Assembly (NCBI RefSeq): GCF_000293865.2
Contig: NZ_ALKN02000002.1
Coordinates: 1 to 64,000 of the forward strand
Reading direction: 5' to 3'
Length of the DNA stretch: 64,000 bases
Source: Limnohabitans sp. Rim28
GTDB lineage: Bacteria > Pseudomonadota > Gammaproteobacteria > Burkholderiales > Burkholderiaceae_C
The position numbers and the translations under genes are program-made. The notes below the pieces were generated by a model. That model did not search any database and was not told the DNA's origin. It was given only the letters and a program-made list of their open reading frames with translations. Each line of letters begins with the position of its first letter. Within the stretch, counting starts at the first letter, position 1. Below, one piece after another: positions 8,432-16,740 of this stretch.

Positions 8432-8968
8432 TTAAGCCGTACGAGCTTGTTGACGAAAGCGAACGATTGCGCCCAGAGCCATCAGTGCGAATAAACCCGC
8501 GCCGATCCACAGGGCGATACCTTTCCAGGAAGAGCGATGGCTAAGTACATCTTTGTTCTCATGCAAATCGAGCTCGGTAGCCAACAGGTCATTCAGATCA
8601 CCGGCCTGAATGGTTGCGGTGATGGCAATGACGCCAGGTTTGAGCGTGTCCTTAAGGAAGACTTCGTATTCACCCACGCCATGTTTTTCAGCTTTGTATT
8701 TGCTGCCTTCGATGTCAATGTCAATTTGAGCGTCATTGACGGGACTGTTGTCTTTAAAACGGTCCAGGTAAATCGTCAGCTGCTTGCCATTGACAATGCC
8801 AACCATTTCCAGATCCTCTGAAACCGCGACGAAACGCGGCAGTGCTGTGCCCTGTGCTTGTGGAGCAGCTTCTCCATGGTCGTGACCCGCACCGGCAATG
8901 GCAATGGGACTAAGCAGTGTGAAGATCAGCGCCATGAGAGTGGCGGCTGTTGAATGAATTAAATTCAT
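8432..8968 (-). CDS. Membrane-anchored periplasmic protein of the Czc-type cluster
   Basis: A 178-residue protein with a signal peptide, a short His-rich 'GAGHDHGEA' segment, a beta-rich periplasmic domain and one C-terminal membrane helix (about 150-172) followed by a basic tail. The start at 8968 has a good ribosome-binding site (AAGGA). The same type of gene sits between czcC and czcB in the second cluster (47530-48156), so it is a conserved component and not a chance neighbour. I do not recognise a named family; a metal-delivery or pump-accessory role is inferred from position and histidines. Confidence 0.8.
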   Translation of the reverse strand: MNLIHSTAATLMALIFTLLSPIAIAGAGHDHGEAAPQAQGTALPRFVAVSEDLEMVGIVNGKQLTIYLDRFKDNSPVNDAQIDIDIEGSKYKAEKHGVGEYEVFLKDTLKPGVIAITATIQAGDLNDLLATELDLHENKDVLSHRSSWKGIALWIGAGLFALMALGAIVRFRQQARTA

Positions 8969-9000
8969 GGTGTTCCTTGAAATTTTGAGGGGTGTCAGCA

Positions 9001-10269
9001 TCACTCGGGCAGCAAGCCCAAGGACTGCCGCAATGCCGAAATGGCGGAGGCTAGGTCAATCCCGCTTCGAGCGGCTTGTCGCGCGGCCTCTGCAGCCTCG
9101 ACCTCAATGCGCAAGCGTGTGGGCAGATCTGTCTCGCCCAGCCTGAACGACTTGTCGAAAAAACCTCGGGACTCGTTGGCCAGCATTGCTCGTCGTTGCG
9201 CGGCGACGAGTTGGGTTTTCACAGCCTCTAGGCGAGAAGCAGCGCCTCTTTGATCAGCTTGAATTTGGTCCCTCTCAAGGATCAGCTTTGACTGCACTTC
9301 AATAGCCTCTGCCTGTGCCGTCGCGATACGAGCGTCATACCTGGGCCCTGAACCAAACGGCACTCGAATGCCGATGAGCACAGTCTGGCCATAGCGGTCT
9401 CCAAATGCCCCACGACCGCGCGTTGTGGCCACCGTGAGTTCCGGGTTGAATCGCTTCTGGGTGCTAATCAGCTGAGCCGTCCGCTCGGCCATCGTGATGC
9501 GGTCCTCCAGTTCAGCCAACAAGGGATGACCAACTGATATAGCCGAACTGGGGGTCGGTTCAGCTGCAGCGTTGACTGTCAAGTCAGCCTGAGCCGTTCT
9601 GCCTGTCAACGACATCACTTGTGCCAACGCTGCGGCAGAGGCCGCTTGAGCTTGGGCGGCATGCGCCTGGGCCGCAGCTAGAGCGCCTTCGGCTTGATGC
9701 CGGTCCGACTTGGCCAGATCACCCGCGCTGGTACGTTTAGCAACATCAGCGGCGAGGCGTTGCGAATTCGCCAGTTGTTCGCTCGCCAGTTCAGCATCGA
9801 CGCGAGCTCGCAACCAGCCCCACCAAGCATCCCTGACGGAAGCGGCGAGCCGCAGTTGTGAGGCGAGCAGCTTGCGCTCAACCAACGAGATTTCAGCCTG
9901 CGCCAGATCGGTACTGGCCGTGCGTTGCCCGGGTAGCCAAATGGGAATGGCAATTCCCACCTCGGTTTCACGCGAACCGTTGTTGCCAGTCATCTGATCC
10001 GATCGCTGACTGATATCCAGCGATGGTGGCTCGGGAGACAGCATCAATGCGGCTTTAGCCTGGGCCTGGGCTGCATCGCGACGCGATTGAAGCGCGTGCG
10101 CCTCGGGCTGCCTTTGCCACGCCGTATCGAAAACATTTTTCAAGGACACCGAGCCACTCAACGCGGCGGCGGATGTGCCTTGTGCTTGGGCCGTCAGCAC
10201 CAAGCCACTCAGGGTCATGACCGACAGCGCGATTCGAATCGGTGTCGATCTTTTTTTGTACAAACTCAT
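9001..10269 (-). CDS. czcC: TolC-family outer-membrane factor, CzcC-type
   Basis: A 422-residue protein with a signal peptide (cleavage probably after 'TAQAQG') and the repeated long helices of outer-membrane efflux proteins. 'VGIAIPIWLPGQR' matches the first beta-strand region of CzcC-like channels and 'VLIGIRVPFGSG' the equivalent in the second repeat. It completes the tripartite pump with the CzcB- and CzcA-type proteins downstream. The stop overlaps the reading frame before the next gene's start. Paralogue at 48153-49418. Confidence 0.9.
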   Translation of the reverse strand: MSLYKKRSTPIRIALSVMTLSGLVLTAQAQGTSAAALSGSVSLKNVFDTAWQRQPEAHALQSRRDAAQAQAKAALMLSPEPPSLDISQRSDQMTGNNGSRETEVGIAIPIWLPGQRTASTDLAQAEISLVERKLLASQLRLAASVRDAWWGWLRARVDAELASEQLANSQRLAADVAKRTSAGDLAKSDRHQAEGALAAAQAHAAQAQAASAAALAQVMSLTGRTAQADLTVNAAAEPTPSSAISVGHPLLAELEDRITMAERTAQLISTQKRFNPELTVATTRGRGAFGDRYGQTVLIGIRVPFGSGPRYDARIATAQAEAIEVQSKLILERDQIQADQRGAASRLEAVKTQLVAAQRRAMLANESRGFFDKSFRLGETDLPTRLRIEVEAAEAARQAARSGIDLASAISALRQSLGLLPE

Positions 10270-10415
10270 AGCTCATCTCCAATGGTGAAAACATCCAAGG
10301 AGATCAGCGAGCAGCGACAACACGTCGCTAGGCGATGAAGCAAAACGCAAAAAGCGTCATGCTCACTCGCGCACAGGGGATTCGAAAAGAGGTGGAGAAA
10401 CCCGAGACTCGCCGA

Positions 10416-10769
10416 TCAGGCAAGCACGGGCCAATTAGGCCGCTCAGGACGTTCTCTTGAAAGCTGAGAAACAATCACCTGAGGGTGAAGTGGATTATCG
10501 TCAGAGACCGCTGCTGTGGTCGTGTTCAGATCGTTGACCAGAGCAGCTGCACAACCCATATGGCAAGTGGCACAGTCATGGTCCATGCCCGCCGATTGGG
10601 GTGAGTTTTTGCTGGACTCTTGGTGGTCAACTGACGCATGGTCATGGGTGTGGTGACCAGGGTGCTTGGCAGTCACACTGGTTTCGTGCTCGCAATAGCT
10701 TGCCATTGCTGCCCAACTGAACTGCAAGGGCAACAAAACCAGCAAAAAAATCGCCAAGTACCGTCTCAT
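10416..10769 (-). CDS. CzcI-like small metal-cluster protein
   Basis: A 117-residue secreted protein: a signal peptide ('YLAIFLLVLLPLQFSWA'), then a His-rich region ('HPGHHTHDHASVDHQ') and a Cys/His motif ('CATCHMGCAAAL'). Small proteins of this type (CzcI-like) precede czcC in several czc operons and are thought to tune expression or sequester metal. It is the first gene of the minus-strand cluster. A similar but diverged protein heads the second cluster at 49573-49989. The family name is by resemblance and position; no catalytic function is expected. Confidence 0.7.
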   Translation of the reverse strand: MRRYLAIFLLVLLPLQFSWAAMASYCEHETSVTAKHPGHHTHDHASVDHQESSKNSPQSAGMDHDCATCHMGCAAALVNDLNTTTAAVSDDNPLHPQVIVSQLSRERPERPNWPVLA

Positions 10770-11086
10770 AGTTTAAATTTTAGCGACTCAAATTTTTCAA
10801 AGTCACCGGGCATTTATTTGTCCCCGTGGAGGTTGAGGTCAATAAAGAAGGATTCAGATGCTTTGGCAAGCGTTCCAATTTACGTTTATCCAATACGACT
10901 TTTCATTGTTTGCAAATTAACAATAATTTGTGGCTGGCCGCTTTTGGCCGAATGCGCTGGTTGACTGCCCAACTCGTTTGCAGTCATCAGTTCAACTGGA
11001 GTGATCTCTTCTGACTTGATATAGCGCAAGGCGGTTACAACCCAAAAGCGCATGCTTTGCTCCCCTCAACTCGATGGGAGACCATC
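10770..11086. other. Non-coding region between czc-type cluster and recombinase
   Basis: 317 bases with no supported gene. It must hold the promoter of the minus-strand czc-type cluster; no regulator gene (CzcRS-type or MerR) is adjacent. A short inverted repeat (ATTGTT ... AACAAT) lies around 10907-10926. A stretch near 10933 (GGCCGCTTTTGGCCGAATGC) resembles degenerate repeat debris seen also near 11796 and 18506. Confidence 0.5.
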
Positions 11087-11710
11087 ATGGAAACCTCAAC
11101 CAATGTGGTTCATCACGAACCGTGGAACAAGGGCAAGATCGTCGGGCAGAAAGCTCCCTTCAAGGTGAAAGACATCTGGGCCCTACGCGTACGGCTTCAG
11201 ATGGAAGGACGGGTTCGCGAGCTCGCCCTCTTCAACCTTGGTATCGACAGCAAGCTTCGCGGATGTGACCTCGTATCACTCAAAGTCCGCGACGTGACCC
11301 ATGGCGATCAGGTGGCCAACCGAGCCATCGTCATGCAACACAAGACCAAGCGCCCAGTGCAATTCGAGATCACGGCTGTCACCAGAGAGGCCTTGCAAGC
11401 GTGGATCAAGCAGGCGGCATTGAAATCCGACGACTTTCTTTTTCCGAGCAGGCTCCACGATTCCCCCCACCTCGGAACCCGGCAGTACGCTAGGATTCTC
11501 GGGCACTGGGTGGATGAGCTTGGTCTGGATCGTTCCGAGTATGGGACCCATTCGATGCGAAGGACTAAAGCCACGCTGATCTATCGACGCACTAAGAACC
11601 TCCGAGCCGTGCAACTGCTGCTCGGCCACTCCAAGCTGGAATCGACTGTGAGGTACCTGGGTATCGAGGTCGACGACGCTCTTGAAATCTCCGAGCAGAC
11701 TGAAATCTGA
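11087..11710 (+). CDS. Small tyrosine recombinase/integrase
   Basis: A 207-residue protein corresponding to a catalytic domain of the tyrosine recombinase family. The active-site residues are visible: Arg in 'IDSKLRGCDL', 'HSMRR' (His-x-x-Arg), 'LLGHSKL' (His) and the nucleophilic Tyr in 'TVRYLGIE'. The core-binding N-terminal domain of full integrases is short or absent. A start at 11087 is preferred; an in-frame start at 11057 is possible. It stands alone between the metal-resistance cluster and the catabolic operon and may be a remnant of, or the motor for, mobility of the flanking segment. Confidence 0.88.
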   Translation: METSTNVVHHEPWNKGKIVGQKAPFKVKDIWALRVRLQMEGRVRELALFNLGIDSKLRGCDLVSLKVRDVTHGDQVANRAIVMQHKTKRPVQFEITAVTREALQAWIKQAALKSDDFLFPSRLHDSPHLGTRQYARILGHWVDELGLDRSEYGTHSMRRTKATLIYRRTKNLRAVQLLLGHSKLESTVRYLGIEVDDALEISEQTEI

Positions 11711-11959
11711 GACGGTCATTGGAGGCGGCCTTCGTTCCGACACCGGGTCGACCGCCTTCAATGGCAGCTATGTGGGTGCCATCAAAAGTGTTGCTTTCGG
11801 CCAGAAACGGTCATTGATCAGAAAGAAGTTTGGGATCACTTCCATTTTTGACATGCAATGGTATCTGGGCTCGGTAGACTTAAAAAATCATCCTTTCTAT
11901 GGTTAACCCAAAAAAGCATTTTTTAGCATCGAGCCAGTGATGTAACCAGTTGCCCCTCG

Positions 11960-13018
11960 TCACGGTTTGCTCAATCCTTTGCGCATCATCCAGTCATTGA
12001 CCAGTTTGGCAACTTCATCTGAATTTCGATCCATCATGATCATGTGACTGTTACCACGCACCCCAACGGTTGGCAAGTCAATTTCATCAGCGATCCCGCC
12101 TTGAGATTTCAGCGCAGAGATCATTGTCTTCAGGGGGGCCACAATTCCACCCCATCGTGGGGTCTCGCGAATTTTGTCTCCCCACACAAACAACATCGGA
12201 ACATTTTTCAAGGGGGAAAGGTCAGTCTTATTTGGATCAAGCGCTCCTGACGGCTCAATGCCCACAACAGCTTTGACCAAGTTCGGATATTTGAGTGCCG
12301 CGTTGTAGGCAAACGTACTCCCCTGTGAATGCGGCATCAATATGCATGGGCATACCTTTTCAACCAGCGCGTTGTAGGCGGCTTGTGTTGGCGCATCATT
12401 GGTCACCCAGCGAGGGACGCCCTGCTTCATGAATTGATCAAAACGCTCAACCGGAAATTGTGTATCGGTGTAAGCATCTCGCTGAGCGGATCCCACGGTA
12501 TATGTAGAACCAAACCGGAATAATTCCCAAGCTTCTTTTTTGGTCCTGAAGACGGGTTCTGATTTGAAAATTTCGGGATAACGAGCCCATGAAGCACGAC
12601 CCCGCTCAACAGCATCAGCGACATACACGTCATAGCCGTTTCGCAAGAAGAACATCTGCCATCCCGGCTTACCATCCGGCTTGGTCTCCCAAGTCACCCC
12701 CGATAGCCCACCACCATGGATCATGACCAGAGGATAGGCGCCCCGTTTCTTTTCATCTGAAACCAACGTGTACTGAGCATACATTTGCTCAACCTCAAAT
12801 TCCCCATTTGGATCAAGGATGACAGGAGGCTGAGTAGGCGTAAAACGTACTTCTTTTTTGGGCAAGCCATCCAACACTGCCGTTCGACCACCCACATGAA
12901 AACTTCCAATTTCTTTGATGCTGATCGGTAAATCAGCCACTGTTCTATTGCTTGCACACCCAGCAAGAACCGCGACAAAAAAAACAATTGCCGAATAATT
13001 AAAAATAGAATTTTTCAT
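11960..13018 (-). CDS. Alpha/beta hydrolase lipoprotein (esterase-like)
   Basis: A 352-residue protein with a lipobox-type signal peptide ('VAVLAGCAS'). The alpha/beta hydrolase fold is suggested by 'VMIHGGGLSGVTW' (oxyanion region), the nucleophile elbow 'MPHSQGSTF', a late Asp in 'FVWGDKI' and a His in 'GNSHMIMMDRN'. It is probably anchored on the periplasmic face or outer membrane. It is the last gene of the LysR/CoA-transferase operon, 68 bases after the Bug receptor gene, so it may hydrolyse an ester or lactone before uptake. The substrate is unknown. Confidence 0.8.
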   Translation of the reverse strand: MKNSIFNYSAIVFFVAVLAGCASNRTVADLPISIKEIGSFHVGGRTAVLDGLPKKEVRFTPTQPPVILDPNGEFEVEQMYAQYTLVSDEKKRGAYPLVMIHGGGLSGVTWETKPDGKPGWQMFFLRNGYDVYVADAVERGRASWARYPEIFKSEPVFRTKKEAWELFRFGSTYTVGSAQRDAYTDTQFPVERFDQFMKQGVPRWVTNDAPTQAAYNALVEKVCPCILMPHSQGSTFAYNAALKYPNLVKAVVGIEPSGALDPNKTDLSPLKNVPMLFVWGDKIRETPRWGGIVAPLKTMISALKSQGGIADEIDLPTVGVRGNSHMIMMDRNSDEVAKLVNDWMMRKGLSKP

Positions 13019-13086
13019 TTTTTTCCTTCAGAAATTTTTTGGGGGAACAATTAAAGGTGGCGGATTCTTTCAATTCGCTTGGTACG

Positions 13087-14064
13087 TCATTCAGCTGCGA
13101 TCTTTGCCGATTGGATGACGCGGCCCCAGTAGTCGAGCTCCTTTCGTGTGTAGTCACCAAGTTGAGTTGACGTCATTTGATCGACGGTCGTACCGCTATC
13201 TTCCGCCTTCTTTCTAATATCTACCGTCGCCAAAATTTTGTTGACTTCGGTGTTTAAAAGTTGAATCACTTCAGCTGGCGTACCTGCGGGTGCATAAAGC
13301 GCAAACCAAGAGTCAAGATTGAAGTCCTTCAAACCAGCCTCCATTGCAGTGGGTACTTGAGGAAGTGACGTTAAACGCGCAGATGTGGTGACCATCAAGC
13401 CTTTCAGTTTCTCGGCTTTGATCTGGCCGACCACCGACGCAGGGGTTGTGAAGAAAAGATCAACTTGCGCGCCCAGCAGGTCTTGCACGGCTGGGCCAGC
13501 ACCCTTGTATGGCACGTGGGTGAGTGACGTTCCAGTGATTTGCGCAAACAATTCGCCAGCGATATGCTGAATAGAACCGTTACCTGAAGATGCGAAATTT
13601 AGCTTTCCTGGGTTAGCCTTGGCATAGGAAATGAGCTCCCGCAAATTGTTGGCAGGGAGGTTATTGCGCGCCACCAGCAACTGGGGCGCGCGCGTCAACA
13701 TGGCGACTGGGGCAAAGTCCTTAATTGGATCCCAGCCAGCCTTTTTAAACAGGTGTGGATTTCCTACCTGGTAGCCGCTGTAGGCAAGCAGCAATGTGTA
13801 GCCATCGGGCTTAGCTCGGGCAACGAACTGATTGCCAATATTGCCCGATGCACCGGCCTTGTTATCAACTACGACGGATTGGCCGAGAGCGCGAGACAGC
13901 GGCTCCGCAATTAGGCGAGCTGAAAAGTCCGTCGTACCACCTGGTGCGCTAGGAACGACGATGGTGATGGGGCGGTCCGGAAATTTTGTTTGCGCCCATA
14001 TGACGGGGCTGCTCACACAGGCGATTGCCACAGTAGTTGCTGCAAAAAAATGTCGACGTTGCAT
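13087..14064 (-). CDS. Bug-family solute-binding protein (tripartite tricarboxylate transport)
   Basis: A 325-residue periplasmic receptor. The N-terminal signal peptide ('QRRHFFAATT...') is followed by hallmark Bug/TctC motifs: 'FPDRPITIVVPSAPGGTTD' near the start and 'YKGAGPAVQDLLGAQVD' about two thirds in. The start at 14064 has an AAGGAG ribosome-binding site. Bug proteins bind carboxylates and are hugely expanded in Burkholderiales; here no TctA/TctB membrane genes are adjacent, as is common. Its place in the CoA-transferase/lyase operon suggests it binds the carboxylic acid that operon degrades. Confidence 0.9.
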   Translation of the reverse strand: MQRRHFFAATTVAIACVSSPVIWAQTKFPDRPITIVVPSAPGGTTDFSARLIAEPLSRALGQSVVVDNKAGASGNIGNQFVARAKPDGYTLLLAYSGYQVGNPHLFKKAGWDPIKDFAPVAMLTRAPQLLVARNNLPANNLRELISYAKANPGKLNFASSGNGSIQHIAGELFAQITGTSLTHVPYKGAGPAVQDLLGAQVDLFFTTPASVVGQIKAEKLKGLMVTTSARLTSLPQVPTAMEAGLKDFNLDSWFALYAPAGTPAEVIQLLNTEVNKILATVDIRKKAEDSGTTVDQMTSTQLGDYTRKELDYWGRVIQSAKIAAE

Positions 14065-14101
14065 TGCTTGTCTCCTTGATTTATGAAATTGCACCGGTCA
14101 C

Positions 14102-14494
14102 TCAGACTGGGGTAGATAGTTCAATCAGGTTATGGTCAGGATCCCTTATGTAGACCGATCTGATTTTTGAGGTGGCCCCTGTACGCATAACCGGTCCCTC
14201 CACGATTGGCCAGTTCACAACCTGCAGATGCTCAATCACCTGTTCAAGTGAGACACTGACGATGAAGCAAAGATCCAAAGCGCCCGGCACGGGCAGGTGG
14301 GCCTTGGGTTCAAGCTCACCGCCCTGGACATGCAAGTTGATTTTTTGGTTGCCAAATTTGAAAGCCCGACGCTCAACAGGTGGCGCGCCCCCAACAAAGG
14401 TTTCGAGCTGCATACTGAGAACCCGTGTGTAAAAGTCGATACAAGCTGCCTCACGCGAGGAAGTAAGGACGAGGTGATCGAGGTGGCTGATCAT
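14102..14494 (-). CDS. VOC (glyoxalase/bleomycin-resistance) superfamily protein
   Basis: A 130-residue single-module VOC protein. 'DHLVLTSSREAACIDFYTRVL' marks the first beta-alpha-beta unit, and the C-terminal 'SVYIRDPDHNLIELS' is the typical metal-binding Glu segment; the N-terminal His in 'HLDHLVL' is another likely ligand. The start overlaps the upstream lyase gene by four bases, so the two are co-expressed. In this context it could be an isomerase, lyase or dioxygenase step of the pathway; sequence alone does not decide. Confidence 0.85.
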   Translation of the reverse strand: MISHLDHLVLTSSREAACIDFYTRVLSMQLETFVGGAPPVERRAFKFGNQKINLHVQGGELEPKAHLPVPGALDLCFIVSVSLEQVIEHLQVVNWPIVEGPVMRTGATSKIRSVYIRDPDHNLIELSTPV

Positions 14495-15441
14495 GCGGAC
14501 TCCTTGAGCAATTCATTTACCGAGGCTGGTATCGGATGCAGGTCAGTGATTAGGCCTGCCTTGGCGATCTGGCCAGGCACGTCGTGGCCAACGATGTCAG
14601 GCAGACTGCGAGCAATCGGCAGCAGTCGAATCAGATCGATGCCTGTGTCGTAGCCCATGACGTCGAGCATGTGGATAGCGTCTTCACTGGTGATGTTGCC
14701 GCTTGCACCTGGGGCATAGGGGCATCCACCCAGGCCGCCCAGCGAAGCATCAAACCGGTCAATACCCGCATCCACAGCAGCAACAACATTGGCAAGCCCC
14801 ATGCCGCGGGTGTTGTGGAAATGTAGGGTCAACTGCAATTGCTCAAATCGCTCTCGCAGGGCGTGGGACATCCTGGCGACTTGACTGGGATGTGCCATAC
14901 CGGTGGTGTCGCAGATGGTGAGGCCGCGGACACCCAGATCGACGAATCTCTCGGCCCAACGCAGTACCTCCTCTTGTGATACTTCGCCTTCCATCGGGCA
15001 ACCGAAGCACGCCGACAAAGAGACGTTGATCGGGACATGGCCATCGGCTAATTCGATAACCTCTTTCAAGGCGCTGAAACTCTTTTCCCGAGGCATGCGC
15101 AAATTAGAGAGGTTGTGTGCTTCAGAGGTGGACATCACTAAGTTCCACTCATCGGCATGCGACTCCAAAGCTCGCTCAGCACCTCGCACGTTAGGTACCA
15201 GCACCGTATATTCAACACCTGGTATTCGGCGGATGCGACCCATGACCTCTTCAGCATCACGCAACATCGGTATGGCTTTGGCTGAGGTAAATGAGGTAAC
15301 TTCGATCTTGGAGTACCCACAATTGCTCAGCGCGTCGATCAGTTCGACCTTGACGTCAGTGGGGACGAATGCAGGTTCGTTTTGAAAGCCATCACGGGTG
15401 ACGACCTCGTTGAAGTAAATGCGTTGCATGAGGTGGCTCAT
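14491..15441 (-). CDS. Hydroxymethylglutaryl-CoA lyase-like enzyme
   Basis: A 316-residue TIM-barrel protein of the HMG-CoA lyase branch. 'VTRDGFQNE' near the start holds the conserved Arg-Asp pair, 'HFHNTRGMG' the metal-binding histidines, and 'GLGGCPYAPGASGN' the catalytic-cysteine signature loop. It would cleave a 3-hydroxy-3-methylacyl-CoA to acetyl-CoA plus an oxoacid. The ATG overlaps the stop of the CoA-transferase gene (ATGA), so the transferase and lyase are coupled: activate with CoA, then cleave. In Burkholderiales such lyases act on HMG-CoA, citramalyl-CoA or relatives; the exact substrate is open. Confidence 0.9.
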   Translation of the reverse strand: MSHLMQRIYFNEVVTRDGFQNEPAFVPTDVKVELIDALSNCGYSKIEVTSFTSAKAIPMLRDAEEVMGRIRRIPGVEYTVLVPNVRGAERALESHADEWNLVMSTSEAHNLSNLRMPREKSFSALKEVIELADGHVPINVSLSACFGCPMEGEVSQEEVLRWAERFVDLGVRGLTICDTTGMAHPSQVARMSHALRERFEQLQLTLHFHNTRGMGLANVVAAVDAGIDRFDASLGGLGGCPYAPGASGNITSEDAIHMLDVMGYDTGIDLIRLLPIARSLPDIVGHDVPGQIAKAGLITDLHPIPASVNELLKESA

Positions 15442-16664
15442 TGGACAACGCCCCGTTCTTTGAGGGCTTGCATCTGGGAATGGTTCAGGCCGATCTCGCG
15501 AAGAACCTTATCTGTGTCTTGACCAATGCTAGGAGCATTTCGGCGATGTGCGCCTGGCGTGGCGGAAAGCTTGGGCACGATGCCCGGAATCGTCAGCGTG
15601 CTGCCATCGTCCATCCTAATTTCCTGAAGCATCCCGCGGGCGCTGTAGTGGGGGTCTGCAGCAATGTCGGCCACTGTGTAAATGCGACCGGCCGGGACCC
15701 CAGCGCCATCGAGAGCCTGCAGCACCTCGCCGACTGTCATTTGCGCAGTCCAGGCACCGATGGCGTCGTCCAGTTCGCTGACTCGTTGGACCCGTCCGGC
15801 GTTATCGGACAGTGTTGGATCGGCACTCAGGTCATCCCGGCCGAGCAGCGCCATCAGTCGGCGAAAGATGCTGTCTCCGTTGCCTGCGATCAGGGCGTAG
15901 CCGCCATCCTTGCATCGGTAAGCGTTAGAGGGCGCGATGCCAGGCAGCGCCGAGCCAGCCGCTTCGCGTACTGCACTAAAGGCACTGTACTCGGGCAGCA
16001 GGCTTTCCATGCAGTTGAATACTGCCTCGTACAAGGCGACATCAATGATCTGGCCCTTTCCGCTGGCGTTGCGGTGTTGCAGCGCCAACAAGATGCCGAT
16101 CACACCATGAAGTGCAGCCAGGGTATCCCCAATGCTCACGCCGACTCGAACCGGAACGCGCCCAGGCTCAGCGGTCAGATGTCTGAGTCCGCCCATTGCC
16201 TCGGCAACGACGCCAAATCCTGGCTTGTTACGGTAGGGGCCAGTCTGGCCATAGCCGCTGATGCGCAGGACGATCAGGCGAGGATTGATCTTGATGAGGT
16301 CATCCGGATCCAACCCCCAGCCTTCCATGGAGCCAGGGCGAAAGTTCTCAATCAGCACGTCGGCCTCGGAAGCCAGTTGACGAACAATCGCCTGGCCCTC
16401 GGTCTGGCGCAGGTCAAGCGCTAACGAACGCTTGTTGCGAGACTGCACCTGCCACCAAACCGAAGTTCCGTCTTTGAGCAGGCGCCACTTACGCAGGGGA
16501 TCGCCAGCTGTTGGGGTCTCAATCTTGACAACTTCTGCGCCGAAATCTGCAAGCGTCTTTGCGGCAAAAGGGCCAGCGATCAATTGACCCAGTTCGAGGA
16601 CCTTCAATCCACCCAGTGCGCTGGGTGAAAAAATGTTTGCGCCGGAGAAGTCGTCTTGTCCCAT
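15438..16664 (-). CDS. CoA-transferase family III (CaiB/BaiF)
   Basis: A 408-residue family III CoA-transferase. 'VLELGQLIAGPFAAKTLADF' near the N-terminus, 'IENFRPGSMEGWGL' and 'RISGYGQTGPYRNKPGF' are family hallmarks, and the catalytic Asp is likely in 'SIGDTLAALHG'. The enzyme would transfer CoA from a donor such as succinyl-CoA to the carboxylate brought in by the Bug system, making the substrate for the lyase encoded next. It is first in the operon, about 70 bases downstream of the LysR gene on the same strand. Confidence 0.92.
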   Translation of the reverse strand: MGQDDFSGANIFSPSALGGLKVLELGQLIAGPFAAKTLADFGAEVVKIETPTAGDPLRKWRLLKDGTSVWWQVQSRNKRSLALDLRQTEGQAIVRQLASEADVLIENFRPGSMEGWGLDPDDLIKINPRLIVLRISGYGQTGPYRNKPGFGVVAEAMGGLRHLTAEPGRVPVRVGVSIGDTLAALHGVIGILLALQHRNASGKGQIIDVALYEAVFNCMESLLPEYSAFSAVREAAGSALPGIAPSNAYRCKDGGYALIAGNGDSIFRRLMALLGRDDLSADPTLSDNAGRVQRVSELDDAIGAWTAQMTVGEVLQALDGAGVPAGRIYTVADIAADPHYSARGMLQEIRMDDGSTLTIPGIVPKLSATPGAHRRNAPSIGQDTDKVLREIGLNHSQMQALKERGVVQ

Positions 16665-16721
16665 GTGAAGCAGTTTCCCACATGGATATCCGCAGTGTCT
16701 ATTTGCGAATCAATGAGGAAG

Positions 16722-16740
16722 CCTTAGCATTTTGCTAAGG
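16722..16740. promoter_or_regulatory. Perfect inverted repeat at the LysR 3' end
   Basis: The arms CCTTAGCA and TGCTAAGG flank three T residues. The repeat overlaps the LysR stop codon and sits between LysR and the CoA-transferase gene. It could be an RNA hairpin ending part of the LysR transcripts (no T-tract follows) or an operator for the downstream genes. Confidence 0.45.

Noticed and set aside
11711..11959. Coding region between recombinase and hydrolase
   Set aside because: The plus-strand frame 11682-11906 merely continues past the recombinase stop in another frame; the sequence looks like degenerate intergenic repeat debris.
15441..16424. 327-codon plus-strand frame opposite the CoA-transferase
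   Set aside because: Shadow of a clear family III CoA-transferase; no family resemblance of its own.
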